From Gemmatimonadota bacterium (GTDB lineage Bacteria; Latescibacterota; UBA2968; UBA8231): DNA of 64,000 nucleotides. The notes beneath the pieces were generated by a model. That model saw nothing but the letters and a program-made list of their open reading frames with translations. It was not told the DNA's origin and ran no database searches. Positions within the stretch are counted from its first letter, which is position 1. Each line of letters begins with the position of its first letter. The stretch lies in contig JABHDC010000030.1 in assembly GCA_018673255.1 (NCBI GenBank), forward strand, positions 12,189-76,188, read 5' to 3'. A program made the position numbers and the translations under genes. This document shows positions 1 through 8,825 of the stretch, one piece after another.

Positions 1-2
1 AT

Positions 3-95
3 CGATTTACGCATGAGCGGAGTTGTCCTCAAGACTCAGATGTGAATCAGGGGCGGCTGTTGTTCAATGCGGATCAGCCTGAGACCGGCATGTGA
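3..95 (+). CDS. possible C-terminal tail of a gene entering from the left edge
   Basis: The third forward frame is open from the window edge to a TGA at 93-95, giving about 30 residues ending in DQPETGM. It stops seven bases before the convergent DUF362 gene ends, which is a natural place for a gene end. I do not recognise the family and 30 codons is too little to prove coding, so this could be a chance open frame. Confidence 0.3.
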   Translation, partial: RFTHERSCPQDSDVNQGRLLFNADQPETGM

Positions 96-101
96 GTGGA
101 T

Positions 102-1313
102 TCACGCTTCCGCGCGAAGACGTTGCAGGCAGTCTTCGTAGACGTCGAAGTGTTCACCCTCGTGTTCATCCGGATCCACGAGCTTCAGAAACAGGGCACT
201 GCCGGGTTTGCTGCCGGCGAAGTCGCGGTGGTTGGCAATGTGGGACGGGTCAGGGCCACTCCACTTGACCTCGCCATCCTGCAGATAGACGAAGTCGCCG
301 GCATAACGATCGATCAACTCCTTGCTGTGATCCCGGTAGTACAAGCCTTGCTCACAGGCCGTTTCGCGCACGGTGGCCATATGCCCGGCGGAATCCTCAG
401 TGATGGAGTCGAACTCATTCAATGGTGACGTGACCTCGCTGACCCAATCGATCTGCTTCAGATCCACTGTGCCGAAACCGCCCTGGGCAGCGATCAGCAG
501 ATGGTTGCGGTCCCGCCGGAAGGGCGGCGACGGCCAGTCAGAGGTCGGATCGTGACCCATCAGGTGCGCACCGACGGCGTCGGTGGCGATGATCTGGTCG
601 CCGGCGATCAGGGCATCGCACACGCGTCCTTCGCCGTCCCATTCGCAGCCCCACTGCCCGGTAAGGGCGTCGATGATGTTGAGACAGGGGTTGGTGATGC
701 GCGCCAGATCCGGCAGCACATAACACAACCGGATCGCATGGTGATAGTAGGAGCGGACGCGTCCCTGTGGCCGGATCGTTGGGGTGATGCCAAAGAGATT
801 CTTTGTACACAGGGTCAGACCCATGAAACCGTGGTTCTTCATCTTGGCCACAGAGATCACCTCGTCGGCCTCGCGGAAGCATTCATTCAGAGTGTAGCGC
901 TGGAACATGTAGCCGCCGCCCGGTACTTCATACTCGGCGAAGGGGGCCAGATTCGATTCGGCGTATTCCACGCCAAATTCCTGCAGCAGGTGCAGATAGT
1001 TCAGATACGGAGACAGCTCACCGGCCGCATTGAAGCCATGGGTGTCGGTGGCGACGAGACTCGCCGTCGTGCGCTCGCGCAACAGACGCAGCACGGCCCG
1101 GGCCGTCGCCTCATCGACCAGTTCGCGTCGGCGGCCTTCGAATTGAGGCACTTTGAGGTGGGCCATGTTGAATTTGATGGCGATGCGGTCCGCCTTCTGC
1201 AACTTGTCCCAGGCTCTCGACAAGGGTGCCGTGGCCCGCACCAGAGACTGATACACCTCTTCATCTGAGGCGCGGTGATCGCAGTGCACGGCGCGAACGC
1301 TGAAATCTTTCAT
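102..1313 (-). CDS. DUF362 domain protein
   Basis: A 403-residue soluble protein of the DUF362 family (PF04015). The diagnostic segment starts near residue 157 and reads KMKNHGFMGLTLCTKNLFG, with the usual downstream stretch about a date- or deity-independent NIIDALTG motif and a GDQIIATDAVGAHLMG motif. DUF362 proteins often carry ferredoxin modules or act beside redox enzymes, but no CxxC cluster is visible here. An ATG twelve bases upstream (1325) is in frame; I prefer MKDF at 1313 because GGGCGG lies just before it. The gene follows the M28 peptidase stop by a few bases, so the two are probably co-transcribed and translationally coupled. The exact reaction is unknown. Confidence 0.8.
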   Translation of the reverse strand: MKDFSVRAVHCDHRASDEEVYQSLVRATAPLSRAWDKLQKADRIAIKFNMAHLKVPQFEGRRRELVDEATARAVLRLLRERTTASLVATDTHGFNAAGELSPYLNYLHLLQEFGVEYAESNLAPFAEYEVPGGGYMFQRYTLNECFREADEVISVAKMKNHGFMGLTLCTKNLFGITPTIRPQGRVRSYYHHAIRLCYVLPDLARITNPCLNIIDALTGQWGCEWDGEGRVCDALIAGDQIIATDAVGAHLMGHDPTSDWPSPPFRRDRNHLLIAAQGGFGTVDLKQIDWVSEVTSPLNEFDSITEDSAGHMATVRETACEQGLYYRDHSKELIDRYAGDFVYLQDGEVKWSGPDPSHIANHRDFAGSKPGSALFLKLVDPDEHEGEHFDVYEDCLQRLRAEA

Positions 1314-1329
1314 CGATCCGCCCATTCTG

Positions 1330-3474
1330 TCAGCGTGGGGTCAGCAACTGATTCAGTGACGTCACCCGATCCTTCAACTTTGTTACGGCCTCCGTGTAAA
1401 TCGTCAGCCACGGCGCCAGGGTCGTCGCATCGCCTTCAGTGATCTCGTAGCGCAATCCAGGCATCATCCAGGAGGCATAGCCGCTGAAGGGGTCAGGGCA
1501 AGCGTACAGTGACCGGCTCCAGGGCCGCCCCTGCAGACCCGTCTCAAGAAGGAAACTCTTCTCCAGGGTGAGCAACCCCTGATTGAGAGCTCCGAGTTCG
1601 GCGCTACCCATCTCACTGCTCTCGCTGCTGGCCAGGTAGGCTTCTGATGCGTCGGTGTAGCCGGTCGTAACTTCAAAGAGGGCTTCGATGGCCAGGTCGA
1701 GTCGGGTCCAATCTGCCTCGATCGAGTTTTCGGCCGCCAGGTCACGCAGATCCTGTACATGACGCTGTACGTCTGTGGCATACCGATCCACGGCGTAGGG
1801 CAGCAGGTCGGCATTGGCCAGACGCAGAGCGATCAACCCGTCCAGCATGGCTACCGTCGGGCCATAGGTGAAGTCTGGATCACAGAAGCGTTCGTAGAAG
1901 GCGAAGTCGTCGTATCCCGAGTGGTAGAGGGATGGGCCGCCCATGCCCGGCCACGCGGAGGGGATCCCCAGGTGAGTGTAGAAGCCGACGTGATCGGAAC
2001 CGCCCCCCAGATTGCCGATCGGGGGTTCCTCTTTCTCACTGTTCAACAACCAGCGTTCCAGAACTGATCCACCATCATCATCCGGGTGTTCGACAGCAGC
2101 GGTGACATCGATCAGCAGTTGTTTGAGACTGGGTGAAGCGGAGCCACCGGGGCGTGGCCCGGCGACGGCCATATCGGCATTGATGTAGGCGACGGCATGG
2201 GCGAGTCGATCACCGAATTCTTCGACGAATTCCGTCGAACCGATGATCCCGTATTCCTCGGCGTCCCAGTGGCAGATGGTGATCGATCGCCGAGGGGGAT
2301 GCCGCTGTGCCAGTTCGCCGAGGGCCCCGGCCAGGGTCAACAGCATTGCGGACCCACCAGCCGGATCCACGGCACCGAAGGTCCAGGCATCGTAGTGTGA
2401 ACCGAGCACGATCTCCTGCTCCGGCCAGTCAGTTCCTTCGACGGTGCCACACACATTGACAACCCGCACCATCTGGCGTGGCTGCTCGACCTGCAGGCGG
2501 ACAGTCAGTTCGGGGCCACCTGTGAGGCGGTAGGTGAAGGGCAGGCCGCCTTGCCATCCGGCGGGTACGGCAGCACCCATCATCCTCGACAGAATTTGCT
2601 CGGCTGCCCCATACGGCAGGGGGGTCACCGGGATCCGGGGTAGCGCGACATCGGCCTCGTCGAGACGATCGACGGGCGTGGCGCCCGGTGGCAGCGCAGG
2701 CGTGAGAGGAGTCAGTGGATCTCCCGGATAAGGCAGGGCCTTGATCGAGCCACGCTGCACGGTGCTCTCACTCCACTGCTTGCCCTCGGGATACACAGGG
2801 CCACCGTGATACCCGCCATTCGCCGGATCGGAGAAGATGATCAGACCGATGGCCCCGGCCTCTTCTGCGTATTTGGCCTTGTAACCGCGGAAATTTCCAC
2901 CGTATCGGGCGATAGCGATCCGCCCCTGAAGAGAGATTCCCAGATCCCGCAATTCTTTGAAGTCCTCTCGTCGGCCGAAGTTGACGTAGACCGGCTCACC
3001 TGTCACATCGCCGCTTGCGGAGTACGCATTCCAGCCGGGTGTGAGATCGGCGTGCGATGAGAATGGATCTTCCGGCAGGATGTATTCCTGGTCATTGAGG
3101 GGTAGCCGCACCGGTGTCACCAGGGAAACCCGCGAGGTCGGCAGATGATGGGGCATCCATGCGTCGTATTCGTGCCGCTCAACCTTCAATCCAGCGTTCG
3201 TCATCTCCTCAGCGATGTAGTCGCCGACAGCGTAGTTGGCCGCTGAGCCACTGGGATGCGGGTCACGGGACAAACGAGCCAGATGGCGACGGTAGTCATC
3301 CGGCTGCGGGAGTTTGAGGAATCGTTTCTCGATCTGAAGCTGACGCCTGTGGTGCTGCGTCTCGAATCCGACCAGCGATTGCGGCGGCGTATCTGTGGCC
3401 CAGGCAGAGCAGACCATGGCAGTCAGCAAGAGGCAGAGCGAACACAATGAGCCCGAAGATCGAGTCGATGACAT
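1330..3474 (-). CDS. M28 family metallopeptidase, glutamate carboxypeptidase II-like
   Basis: A 714-residue secreted peptidase with the three-part layout of glutamate carboxypeptidase II: an N-terminal signal peptide (about 1-26), a protease-associated domain (about 130-310), the M28 co-catalytic zinc domain, and a C-terminal transferrin-receptor-like dimerisation helix bundle. Visible zinc ligands and catalytic residues are His360 (GSHYDAW), Asp370 (VDPAGG), Glu406/Glu407 (DAEEYG), Asp434 (NADMA) and His518 (LYHSGYDDF). It probably trims peptides or acyl-glutamates in the periplasm or outside the cell. It sits directly upstream of the DUF362 gene in the same transcript. Family call is firm; substrate is not. 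Confidence 0.92.
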   Translation of the reverse strand: MSSTRSSGSLCSLCLLLTAMVCSAWATDTPPQSLVGFETQHHRRQLQIEKRFLKLPQPDDYRRHLARLSRDPHPSGSAANYAVGDYIAEEMTNAGLKVERHEYDAWMPHHLPTSRVSLVTPVRLPLNDQEYILPEDPFSSHADLTPGWNAYSASGDVTGEPVYVNFGRREDFKELRDLGISLQGRIAIARYGGNFRGYKAKYAEEAGAIGLIIFSDPANGGYHGGPVYPEGKQWSESTVQRGSIKALPYPGDPLTPLTPALPPGATPVDRLDEADVALPRIPVTPLPYGAAEQILSRMMGAAVPAGWQGGLPFTYRLTGGPELTVRLQVEQPRQMVRVVNVCGTVEGTDWPEQEIVLGSHYDAWTFGAVDPAGGSAMLLTLAGALGELAQRHPPRRSITICHWDAEEYGIIGSTEFVEEFGDRLAHAVAYINADMAVAGPRPGGSASPSLKQLLIDVTAAVEHPDDDGGSVLERWLLNSEKEEPPIGNLGGGSDHVGFYTHLGIPSAWPGMGGPSLYHSGYDDFAFYERFCDPDFTYGPTVAMLDGLIALRLANADLLPYAVDRYATDVQRHVQDLRDLAAENSIEADWTRLDLAIEALFEVTTGYTDASEAYLASSESSEMGSAELGALNQGLLTLEKSFLLETGLQGRPWSRSLYACPDPFSGYASWMMPGLRYEITEGDATTLAPWLTIYTEAVTKLKDRVTSLNQLLTPR

Positions 3475-3627
3475 GAACCGGTTTCCCTTCCCAGGATGTC
3501 AGGTGCCCTGGCGTTTGAGTGTCGATGAAGATCCCCAGATTGGGTGTGTCACGTCCACCCCAACAGTTGTTGCTTGCCCGTCAGCCTGATTGCGGTCGGT
3601 ATCTGTGTGGTCTGGGAAGGTCACTTC

Positions 3628-3636
3628 TGGTATAGT
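3628..3636 (+). promoter_or_regulatory. extended -10 promoter element for the glycyl-radical enzyme gene
   Basis: TGG followed by TATAGT makes an extended -10 (TGn-TATAnT) about 85 bases before the start codon at 3721. No good -35 is seen, which fits extended -10 promoters. It lies in the divergent gap between the M28 peptidase and the glycyl-radical enzyme. Confidence 0.5.
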
Positions 3637-3720
3637 ACAGTGAACTAAAGCAGCAAAGATCGCATGGGTGGCGCCAACGAAGCAGCCACCTGCCACTCAT
3701 CCAGCTATTAAGGCGCACAC

Positions 3721-5898
3721 ATGACTGATTCGACGACAACCGGCATCTCGTATGCGGCACGCATTGAAGCCCTGCGTTGCACGAAAGCAGAGTTCACGCG
3801 TGAGAAGCTGAGTCGAGTCGGTTCGCTCGATATTGATGACCACGGTTGGATCCCGTGGGATGAGCCGATCCCTTTTTCGACGACGCCTAACCATCCTGAT
3901 GGGAAGGTCCTCGGGGTTCGGGCCATTGGCGAGCACTTCCGCAGATGGCTGCAGGTGCACCCCACCTACATCCATCCGCACAGTGCCCTGGCTGGGGCCT
4001 GGACGCGGGCAGGTATCCCCGGCGTGGGGGGCTGGCCCGATGAAGCAAAAGCGCATCATCTGCAACCGGTCTTCGATAAGTACAACGTGCTCATGACCGG
4101 GATCGGCGGTATGAATCATATCGCTCCCGATATGAGGATTGGTCTCGACCTGGGGTGGGGTGGACTGCTGGCCAAGCTGCGCTCCTGGCGCCAGCGCAAT
4201 CGTCCGGTGGACGCCGCCTTCTACGATGGAGAAGAGGCCTTCGTCGAGGGCGTGCAGGAGTGGATTGGGGCCCATGTCGAGGTTGCTCGTCAGATGGCGA
4301 TGGCCACAGATGAACCCGAGATACGGGAGAACCTTCTACAGATCGCCACGATGAATGAATGGCTGGTGGAAGGGCCACCTCGAACCTTCCGTGAGGCCTG
4401 CCAGTTCCTCGCCTGGTTTCAGTCGGTGGATCGCATGTGGGCCGCCGGCGGTGGTCTCGGGCAGATCGACGAATTGTTGCGTTCCTACTATGAGGCGGAC
4501 GTGGCAGCAGGTGTGTTGAGCGACGAAGAGGCGATCTGGTGTATCGCCAGCCTTTTCTATAACGACACGCACTACTCTCAAATCGGTGGTCCTGGACCCG
4601 ACGGGCATGATGTCACGAGCCCGGTCTCTTTCCTCGTATTGGAGGCCATGCATCAGCTGCGCATCCCGATCAACATGGCCCTGCGTGTGCATGACGGTCT
4701 TGATCCTGCGTTGCTGAGAAAGGCAGTTGAGAACCTGCTGGCCGACGGCACGGGGGTCAGCTATGCCTGCGCCAAGGGGCTCGATGAGGGTTTCGCCCGC
4801 AATGGTTATCCCATGGCACTGGCCCGTATGCGGGCCAAGGTCGGCTGCAACTGGACGGCCCTGCCCGGGATCGAATACTGCCTGCAGGATGTGACACGGC
4901 AGTGCCTGGTGGCACCCTTCCAATATGCCTTCGAGGATGTCGTCGAACAGAGCAAGGGCGGCGAGGAACCGACGCTGGATCGTCTCTGGACTCACTACGT
5001 GCATCATCTGCAGATCAGCGTGGATGCGTTGAAACGTGGCAAGGACTGGCACATGGAGCACCATGCCCGCTACATGGCCGAGATCGTGCTGAATCTGTTC
5101 ATGCACGGCCCTGTCGAGCGGGGTCTCGACGTGGTGGAAGGGGGCGTCGACATCTACAACCTCACCGTCGATGGCCTGGGCCTGGCGGTCGCGGCTGACT
5201 CCTTTGCCGCGCTCGAGCAGCGCATCGTGCAGGAAGAACGCATGACCTGGGCGGACCTGGCGGATCTGATGGGCCGCGACTGGGAGGGTGCTGAGGACGT
5301 GCGCCTGATGATGAAGAGCATACCCCGCTTCGGCACAGGGGGGAGTCGTGCCGACTACTGGGCTCTGCGTATTTCGGAGTGCTACAGTGGTCTGATCCGT
5401 GATACCCCCACGCCGAAGGGCTTCCGGATCCTGCCCGGGTTGTTCTCACACGGCAACATCCATCTCTTCGGTGAGAAGCTTGGGGCGACCCCGAATGGTC
5501 GCCACCGTGGTGATCCCATCTCGCACAGTGCCAACCCGGATCCCGGCTTCCTGCCGGGTGGTGGCGGCGCACCGACGGCGAAATCGACGGCGGTTGCCGC
5601 GGTACAGCCCCGTTGGGGGAATACGACACCGCTGCAACTCGATCTGGACAGTTCGCTGGCTCGCACAATTGGCGGGATCGACAGTGTCATGGCCCTGATC
5701 AATGCTCACAACGAACTGGGTGGCACGCTGATCAACCTCAACGTGATCTCGAAAGAGCAGTTGTTGGAAGCGCACGAGGATCCGGAAGCGCATCCGGATC
5801 TCGTAGTTCGTGTCACCGGTTACAGTGCCTACTTCCGTAGCCTGTCGAAGGAGTATCGTCAGCAGGTCGTGGATCGTATCCTCGCTGAGTCTGCTTGA
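3721..5898 (+). CDS. glycyl-radical enzyme of the pyruvate formate-lyase family, non-canonical active site
   Basis: A 725-residue protein of the PFL/glycyl-radical superfamily. The C-terminal radical loop is clear: VRVTGYSAYF, with Gly700 as the predicted radical site. The candidate thiyl cysteine is Cys376 in VGCNWTALPG. Known dehydratase and lyase subfamilies have GCxE here (Glu as general base) and PFL has CC; here Cys is followed by Asn-Trp, so it does not fit a characterised subgroup. No radical-SAM activating enzyme is encoded nearby, so activation would need one elsewhere. It leads the plus-strand catabolic cluster (enolase-superfamily, FAD, glycoside-hydrolase genes). The radical needs low oxygen, so expression is probably anaerobic or microoxic. 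Substrate unknown. Confidence 0.85.
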   Translation: MTDSTTTGISYAARIEALRCTKAEFTREKLSRVGSLDIDDHGWIPWDEPIPFSTTPNHPDGKVLGVRAIGEHFRRWLQVHPTYIHPHSALAGAWTRAGIPGVGGWPDEAKAHHLQPVFDKYNVLMTGIGGMNHIAPDMRIGLDLGWGGLLAKLRSWRQRNRPVDAAFYDGEEAFVEGVQEWIGAHVEVARQMAMATDEPEIRENLLQIATMNEWLVEGPPRTFREACQFLAWFQSVDRMWAAGGGLGQIDELLRSYYEADVAAGVLSDEEAIWCIASLFYNDTHYSQIGGPGPDGHDVTSPVSFLVLEAMHQLRIPINMALRVHDGLDPALLRKAVENLLADGTGVSYACAKGLDEGFARNGYPMALARMRAKVGCNWTALPGIEYCLQDVTRQCLVAPFQYAFEDVVEQSKGGEEPTLDRLWTHYVHHLQISVDALKRGKDWHMEHHARYMAEIVLNLFMHGPVERGLDVVEGGVDIYNLTVDGLGLAVAADSFAALEQRIVQEERMTWADLADLMGRDWEGAEDVRLMMKSIPRFGTGGSRADYWALRISECYSGLIRDTPTPKGFRILPGLFSHGNIHLFGEKLGATPNGRHRGDPISHSANPDPGFLPGGGGAPTAKSTAVAAVQPRWGNTTPLQLDLDSSLARTIGGIDSVMALINAHNELGGTLINLNVISKEQLLEAHEDPEAHPDLVVRVTGYSAYFRSLSKEYRQQVVDRILAESA

Positions 5899-5958
5899 GG
5901 GGACGCTGCGGGAGTGCATGAGCCGCCACCCAACCGAGCATGAAGAAGGGACATCACC

Positions 5959-6467
5959 ATGGCAGAGGGCGAGCTGGCTCGTACTGTCGCTGATTCACGA
6001 GAGCACACGAAGATCACGGCCATCAAGGCCATGCAGCTGGATAAACATCCGCAGACACTGATCAAGGTGGAGACGGATGCCGGCTGGGTGGGGTATGGCG
6101 AAGCGGGCACGCATGGGCCGATCGTGCGCGCCCATCTTGAGAAAGAGGTCATCCCGCTTCTGTTGGGCCAGGATCCTCTTGAGATCGACAAGCATTTCAG
6201 TCGTATGACTGAGATCCAGCACCCCAATCTGCCAAACATGCCGACCGTATCGGGCGTCGATATCGCCACTTTGCGGCGACGGTGCGCGACTTTGTGGCCA
6301 CCGAATCTCGAATTGGTCAGGGTGTCTTCATCGAAGAGATGGGCGTGGAACCGCTAGAGATCAACCACGGGCATATCACCGTGCCCGATCGGCCGGGATT
6401 GGGCATCGAGCTGGTCGAGGATGTGCTGAAGGCTCATCTGGCACCAGGCGAACCCTACTGGGACTGA
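5959..6467 (+). pseudogene. enolase-superfamily (mandelate racemase-like) gene with the catalytic core deleted
   Basis: Two pieces of one protein lie in different frames. The first (5959 to about 6275) matches the N-terminal capping domain, including DAGWVGYGEAGTHGP and ending SGVDIA, where a full-length enzyme would continue into the barrel. The second (about 6276-6467) is a normal C-terminus, RIGQGVFIEEMGVEPLEI through VPDRPGLGIELVED. Roughly 200 or more residues holding the metal ligands and catalytic Lys/His are absent and the frame shifts at the join. It cannot be active. A similar short sequence, ACTTTG, occurs on both sides of the join (near 6273 and 6290), compatible with a microhomology deletion, though a metagenome assembly error would look the same. 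Confidence 0.8.
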
Positions 6468-6468
6468 G

Positions 6469-6860
6469 ATGGCAACCCAGATCCGAATTCCCGCTCAGGA
6501 AGTTCCCGTATTACACGAGTGCGACGTGCTTGTGTGCGGTGGCGGTTGTTCCGGCATCGCTGCGGCGATCAGTGCCGCGCGACATGGTTGTCGTGTCACT
6601 CTGTTGGAGCGCTGGCCCTCCGTGGGTGGTATGGCGACCAATGCCCTGGTCAATGGCTGGCATCGCAGTGACCGTGAGAAGATGGTGATCTACGGTCTGG
6701 TCGAAGAGAGTGCCGAACGGGCCTTCAAGCACGGTTGGATCCGCCAGGCCCGGAATTATCCTCACGGGCATGAGACCCACTGGTTCGAGCCAGAGGGCAT
6801 GCGCATCATCTGGCAGCGCATGCTCGACGAGGCTGGCGTCAAGACACTCTGCCACCTGGT
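6469..6860 (+). pseudogene. N-terminal fragment of an FAD-dependent oxidoreductase
   Basis: About 130 residues of a flavoprotein: the Rossmann dinucleotide motif CDVLVCGGGCSGIAAAISAA (residues about 18-37) is followed by LLERWPSVGGMATNALVNGW, typical of FAD-dependent oxidoreductases in the FAD_oxidored/DUF-type family common in environmental polysaccharide clusters. Similarity stops near 6860, after VKTLCHL, and the sequence passes straight into the middle of a glycoside-hydrolase gene in another frame. The reading frame itself runs on to 7068 as non-homologous sequence. The start codon comes two bases after the preceding remnant's stop, so the original genes formed an operon. The truncated product would lack most of the FAD and substrate domain. 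Confidence 0.75.
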
Positions 6861-6893
6861 CGGTGGCAGCGGCTGTATCCAGAGGAGTGCGAG

Positions 6894-8729
6894 GTGGCCT
6901 CTGTTGGCCGGGCGGGAGGCTCCACGACGCAGTCCTTCGCTTCCACCGTGTGGCGACAGCAGGCCAACGACTTTCTCCGAGCCTATGTCGAGGCGTTGCG
7001 TGCAGCCGGTCTCGAGGATCGGGTCATCGCCTACCAGGTGGGGGCCGGCAATACCAGTGAGTGGGTGAAGGGCGATCTGTCCATGGATGAGGTCTGCCCT
7101 GACTTCAGTGCCCCCATGCGGCGTCACTTCCGTCAGTGGCTGCGCACCAGATACGATGGTGACACCCACGCCTTGCGCGCGGCCTGGGCGGACGCCGACG
7201 TAGACTTCGGGTCGGCCGAGGTACCAAGCGCTGAAGCTCAGCTGAATACCTGCGATTTCACCTTTCGTGATCCTGTTCGCGAGATGGCTGTCATCGACTT
7301 CTACAGGTGCCTGGCCGAGTTATGCGGGGATCTGATCATCGATTTCTGCCAGACCATCAAGCAGGCTACTGATGGACAGGCGCTCACCGGTGCCTTCTTC
7401 GGCTATCTGATGGAGCTGGCCTGGAACAAGAGTTTCTTTGGCGTTGGGACCCAGAGTGAATACTCCTGCATTCAGCGCAGCGGTCACTTGGGCCTGCGAC
7501 GGGTGTTGCGTTCAGAGCACGTGGACTTCCTGGTGAGTCCATACAGCTATGGGTTCCGAGGGATTGGTGGCGAGGGTGTGGCTATGCCACCACAGGATTC
7601 ACTGCGTGTGCACGGCAAGCTCTTCATCTTCGAAGAGGACTCTCGCATCCACCTGCACCCCGACGAGACGTACGGCCGTGTGCACACCCTCGAACAGAGC
7701 AAGGCCGTCCTCCATCGCAACTTTGCGCAGGTGATGACGCGTGGACAGGCGGTCTGGTGGCATAGCGGCATCGATCCGGCCAAGGACACTGATCTTCAAC
7801 CCATCATGTCGCAGATGCAGCGCCTGGGCACCTTCGGCCTGAGTCTCGATCGTACGCCTTCGGCCGAGATCGCCGTCATCCTCGATGATGAGAGTTTCTA
7901 CTACGAGACGGTGCGCAACGACCTGGACCTGCCCCTCATCTTCCAGCAGCGCCTGTGGGGGCTGCCGCGTCTGGGTGCTCCCGTTGATACCTATCTCCTG
8001 GAAGACCTCTGTGAGGGGCGTGTACCACCCTACAAGCTCTACATCTTCCTGAACGCATTCCGCCTGGACGACGAGAGGCGTGAAGCGCTCAAGGCGCAGA
8101 TTCGCCGCAATGGGAGCGTATCGGTGTGGATGGTGGCGCCTGGCTACATCAAGGAGGATGCCAGCCTCGATCACATGGAGGATCTCACCGGCTTCCGCTT
8201 TGGCAAGGGGTTGCACCCCTGGGGCCCCATGATGCACATCCTCGATTTCCAGCACCTCATCACGCAGCAGTTATCCCAGGATCTGTTCTGGGGCACGAAC
8301 AGCAACATTGGTCCCGTCTTCCACCTCGACGACGCCGACGCGAAGATCCTCGGTCAGGTGGTGTTCTCGGAGGGGCGCTGTCTCCCTGGTCTGGGTGTGA
8401 AGGAGTTCGATGACTGGCGCTCAGTCTATATCGCAGCCCCCAATGTTCCGGCCCAGGTGCTGCGCGGACTGGCCCGGTATGCGGGGGTGCATCTGTACAA
8501 CGAGGAAGGTGACGTGCTGTATGCGACGCCGGACTTACTGGCCGTTCACACCGTGGCGGGCGGCGATCGGATCTTTCGGCTGCCCGGGCACGTCGAGGTT
8601 GTCCACGACCTGTTCAACGAACAGCCGGTGGCAGCAGATACAGACGTGCTCAACGTCCGCTTGGAGCCGGCTTCGACCTCCCTGTACTACACGGGGACTC
8701 GGCAAGGCCTCGAAGCATTAGACATCTGA
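6894..8729 (+). CDS. glycoside hydrolase (GH42-like), N-terminally truncated
   Basis: A 611-residue remainder of a GH42-like glycosidase, paralogous to the protein at 10114-12351. The homologous frame can be followed back to about 6850 (GRWQRLYPEECEV), but some 120-130 N-terminal residues, the first strands of the TIM barrel, are missing. The GTG at 6894 is preceded by AGAGGAG at a sensible distance, so a shortened protein may be made. Candidate acid/base Glu56 (GNTSEW) aligns with Glu175 of the paralogue, and the FEEDS segment aligns with its Glu372. The C-terminal half has the glutamine-amidotransferase-like trimerisation fold. Activity is doubtful. It could be an active gene wrongly joined in assembly. 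Confidence 0.7.
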   Translation: MASVGRAGGSTTQSFASTVWRQQANDFLRAYVEALRAAGLEDRVIAYQVGAGNTSEWVKGDLSMDEVCPDFSAPMRRHFRQWLRTRYDGDTHALRAAWADADVDFGSAEVPSAEAQLNTCDFTFRDPVREMAVIDFYRCLAELCGDLIIDFCQTIKQATDGQALTGAFFGYLMELAWNKSFFGVGTQSEYSCIQRSGHLGLRRVLRSEHVDFLVSPYSYGFRGIGGEGVAMPPQDSLRVHGKLFIFEEDSRIHLHPDETYGRVHTLEQSKAVLHRNFAQVMTRGQAVWWHSGIDPAKDTDLQPIMSQMQRLGTFGLSLDRTPSAEIAVILDDESFYYETVRNDLDLPLIFQQRLWGLPRLGAPVDTYLLEDLCEGRVPPYKLYIFLNAFRLDDERREALKAQIRRNGSVSVWMVAPGYIKEDASLDHMEDLTGFRFGKGLHPWGPMMHILDFQHLITQQLSQDLFWGTNSNIGPVFHLDDADAKILGQVVFSEGRCLPGLGVKEFDDWRSVYIAAPNVPAQVLRGLARYAGVHLYNEEGDVLYATPDLLAVHTVAGGDRIFRLPGHVEVVHDLFNEQPVAADTDVLNVRLEPASTSLYYTGTRQGLEALDI

Positions 8730-8825
8730 AGACAGCAGAGAGTTGTCTCAGACAGTGGTAGAGAGATGCACACATGGTGAGCTGAGAAGTATTCAACTTC
8801 GCAGCATGGGAAGGGAGCAACAGGC

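Noticed and set aside
501..1268. Long open frame on the plus strand opposite the DUF362 gene
   Set aside because: It lacks family features and lies fully within a well-supported opposite-strand gene; high GC produces such open frames.
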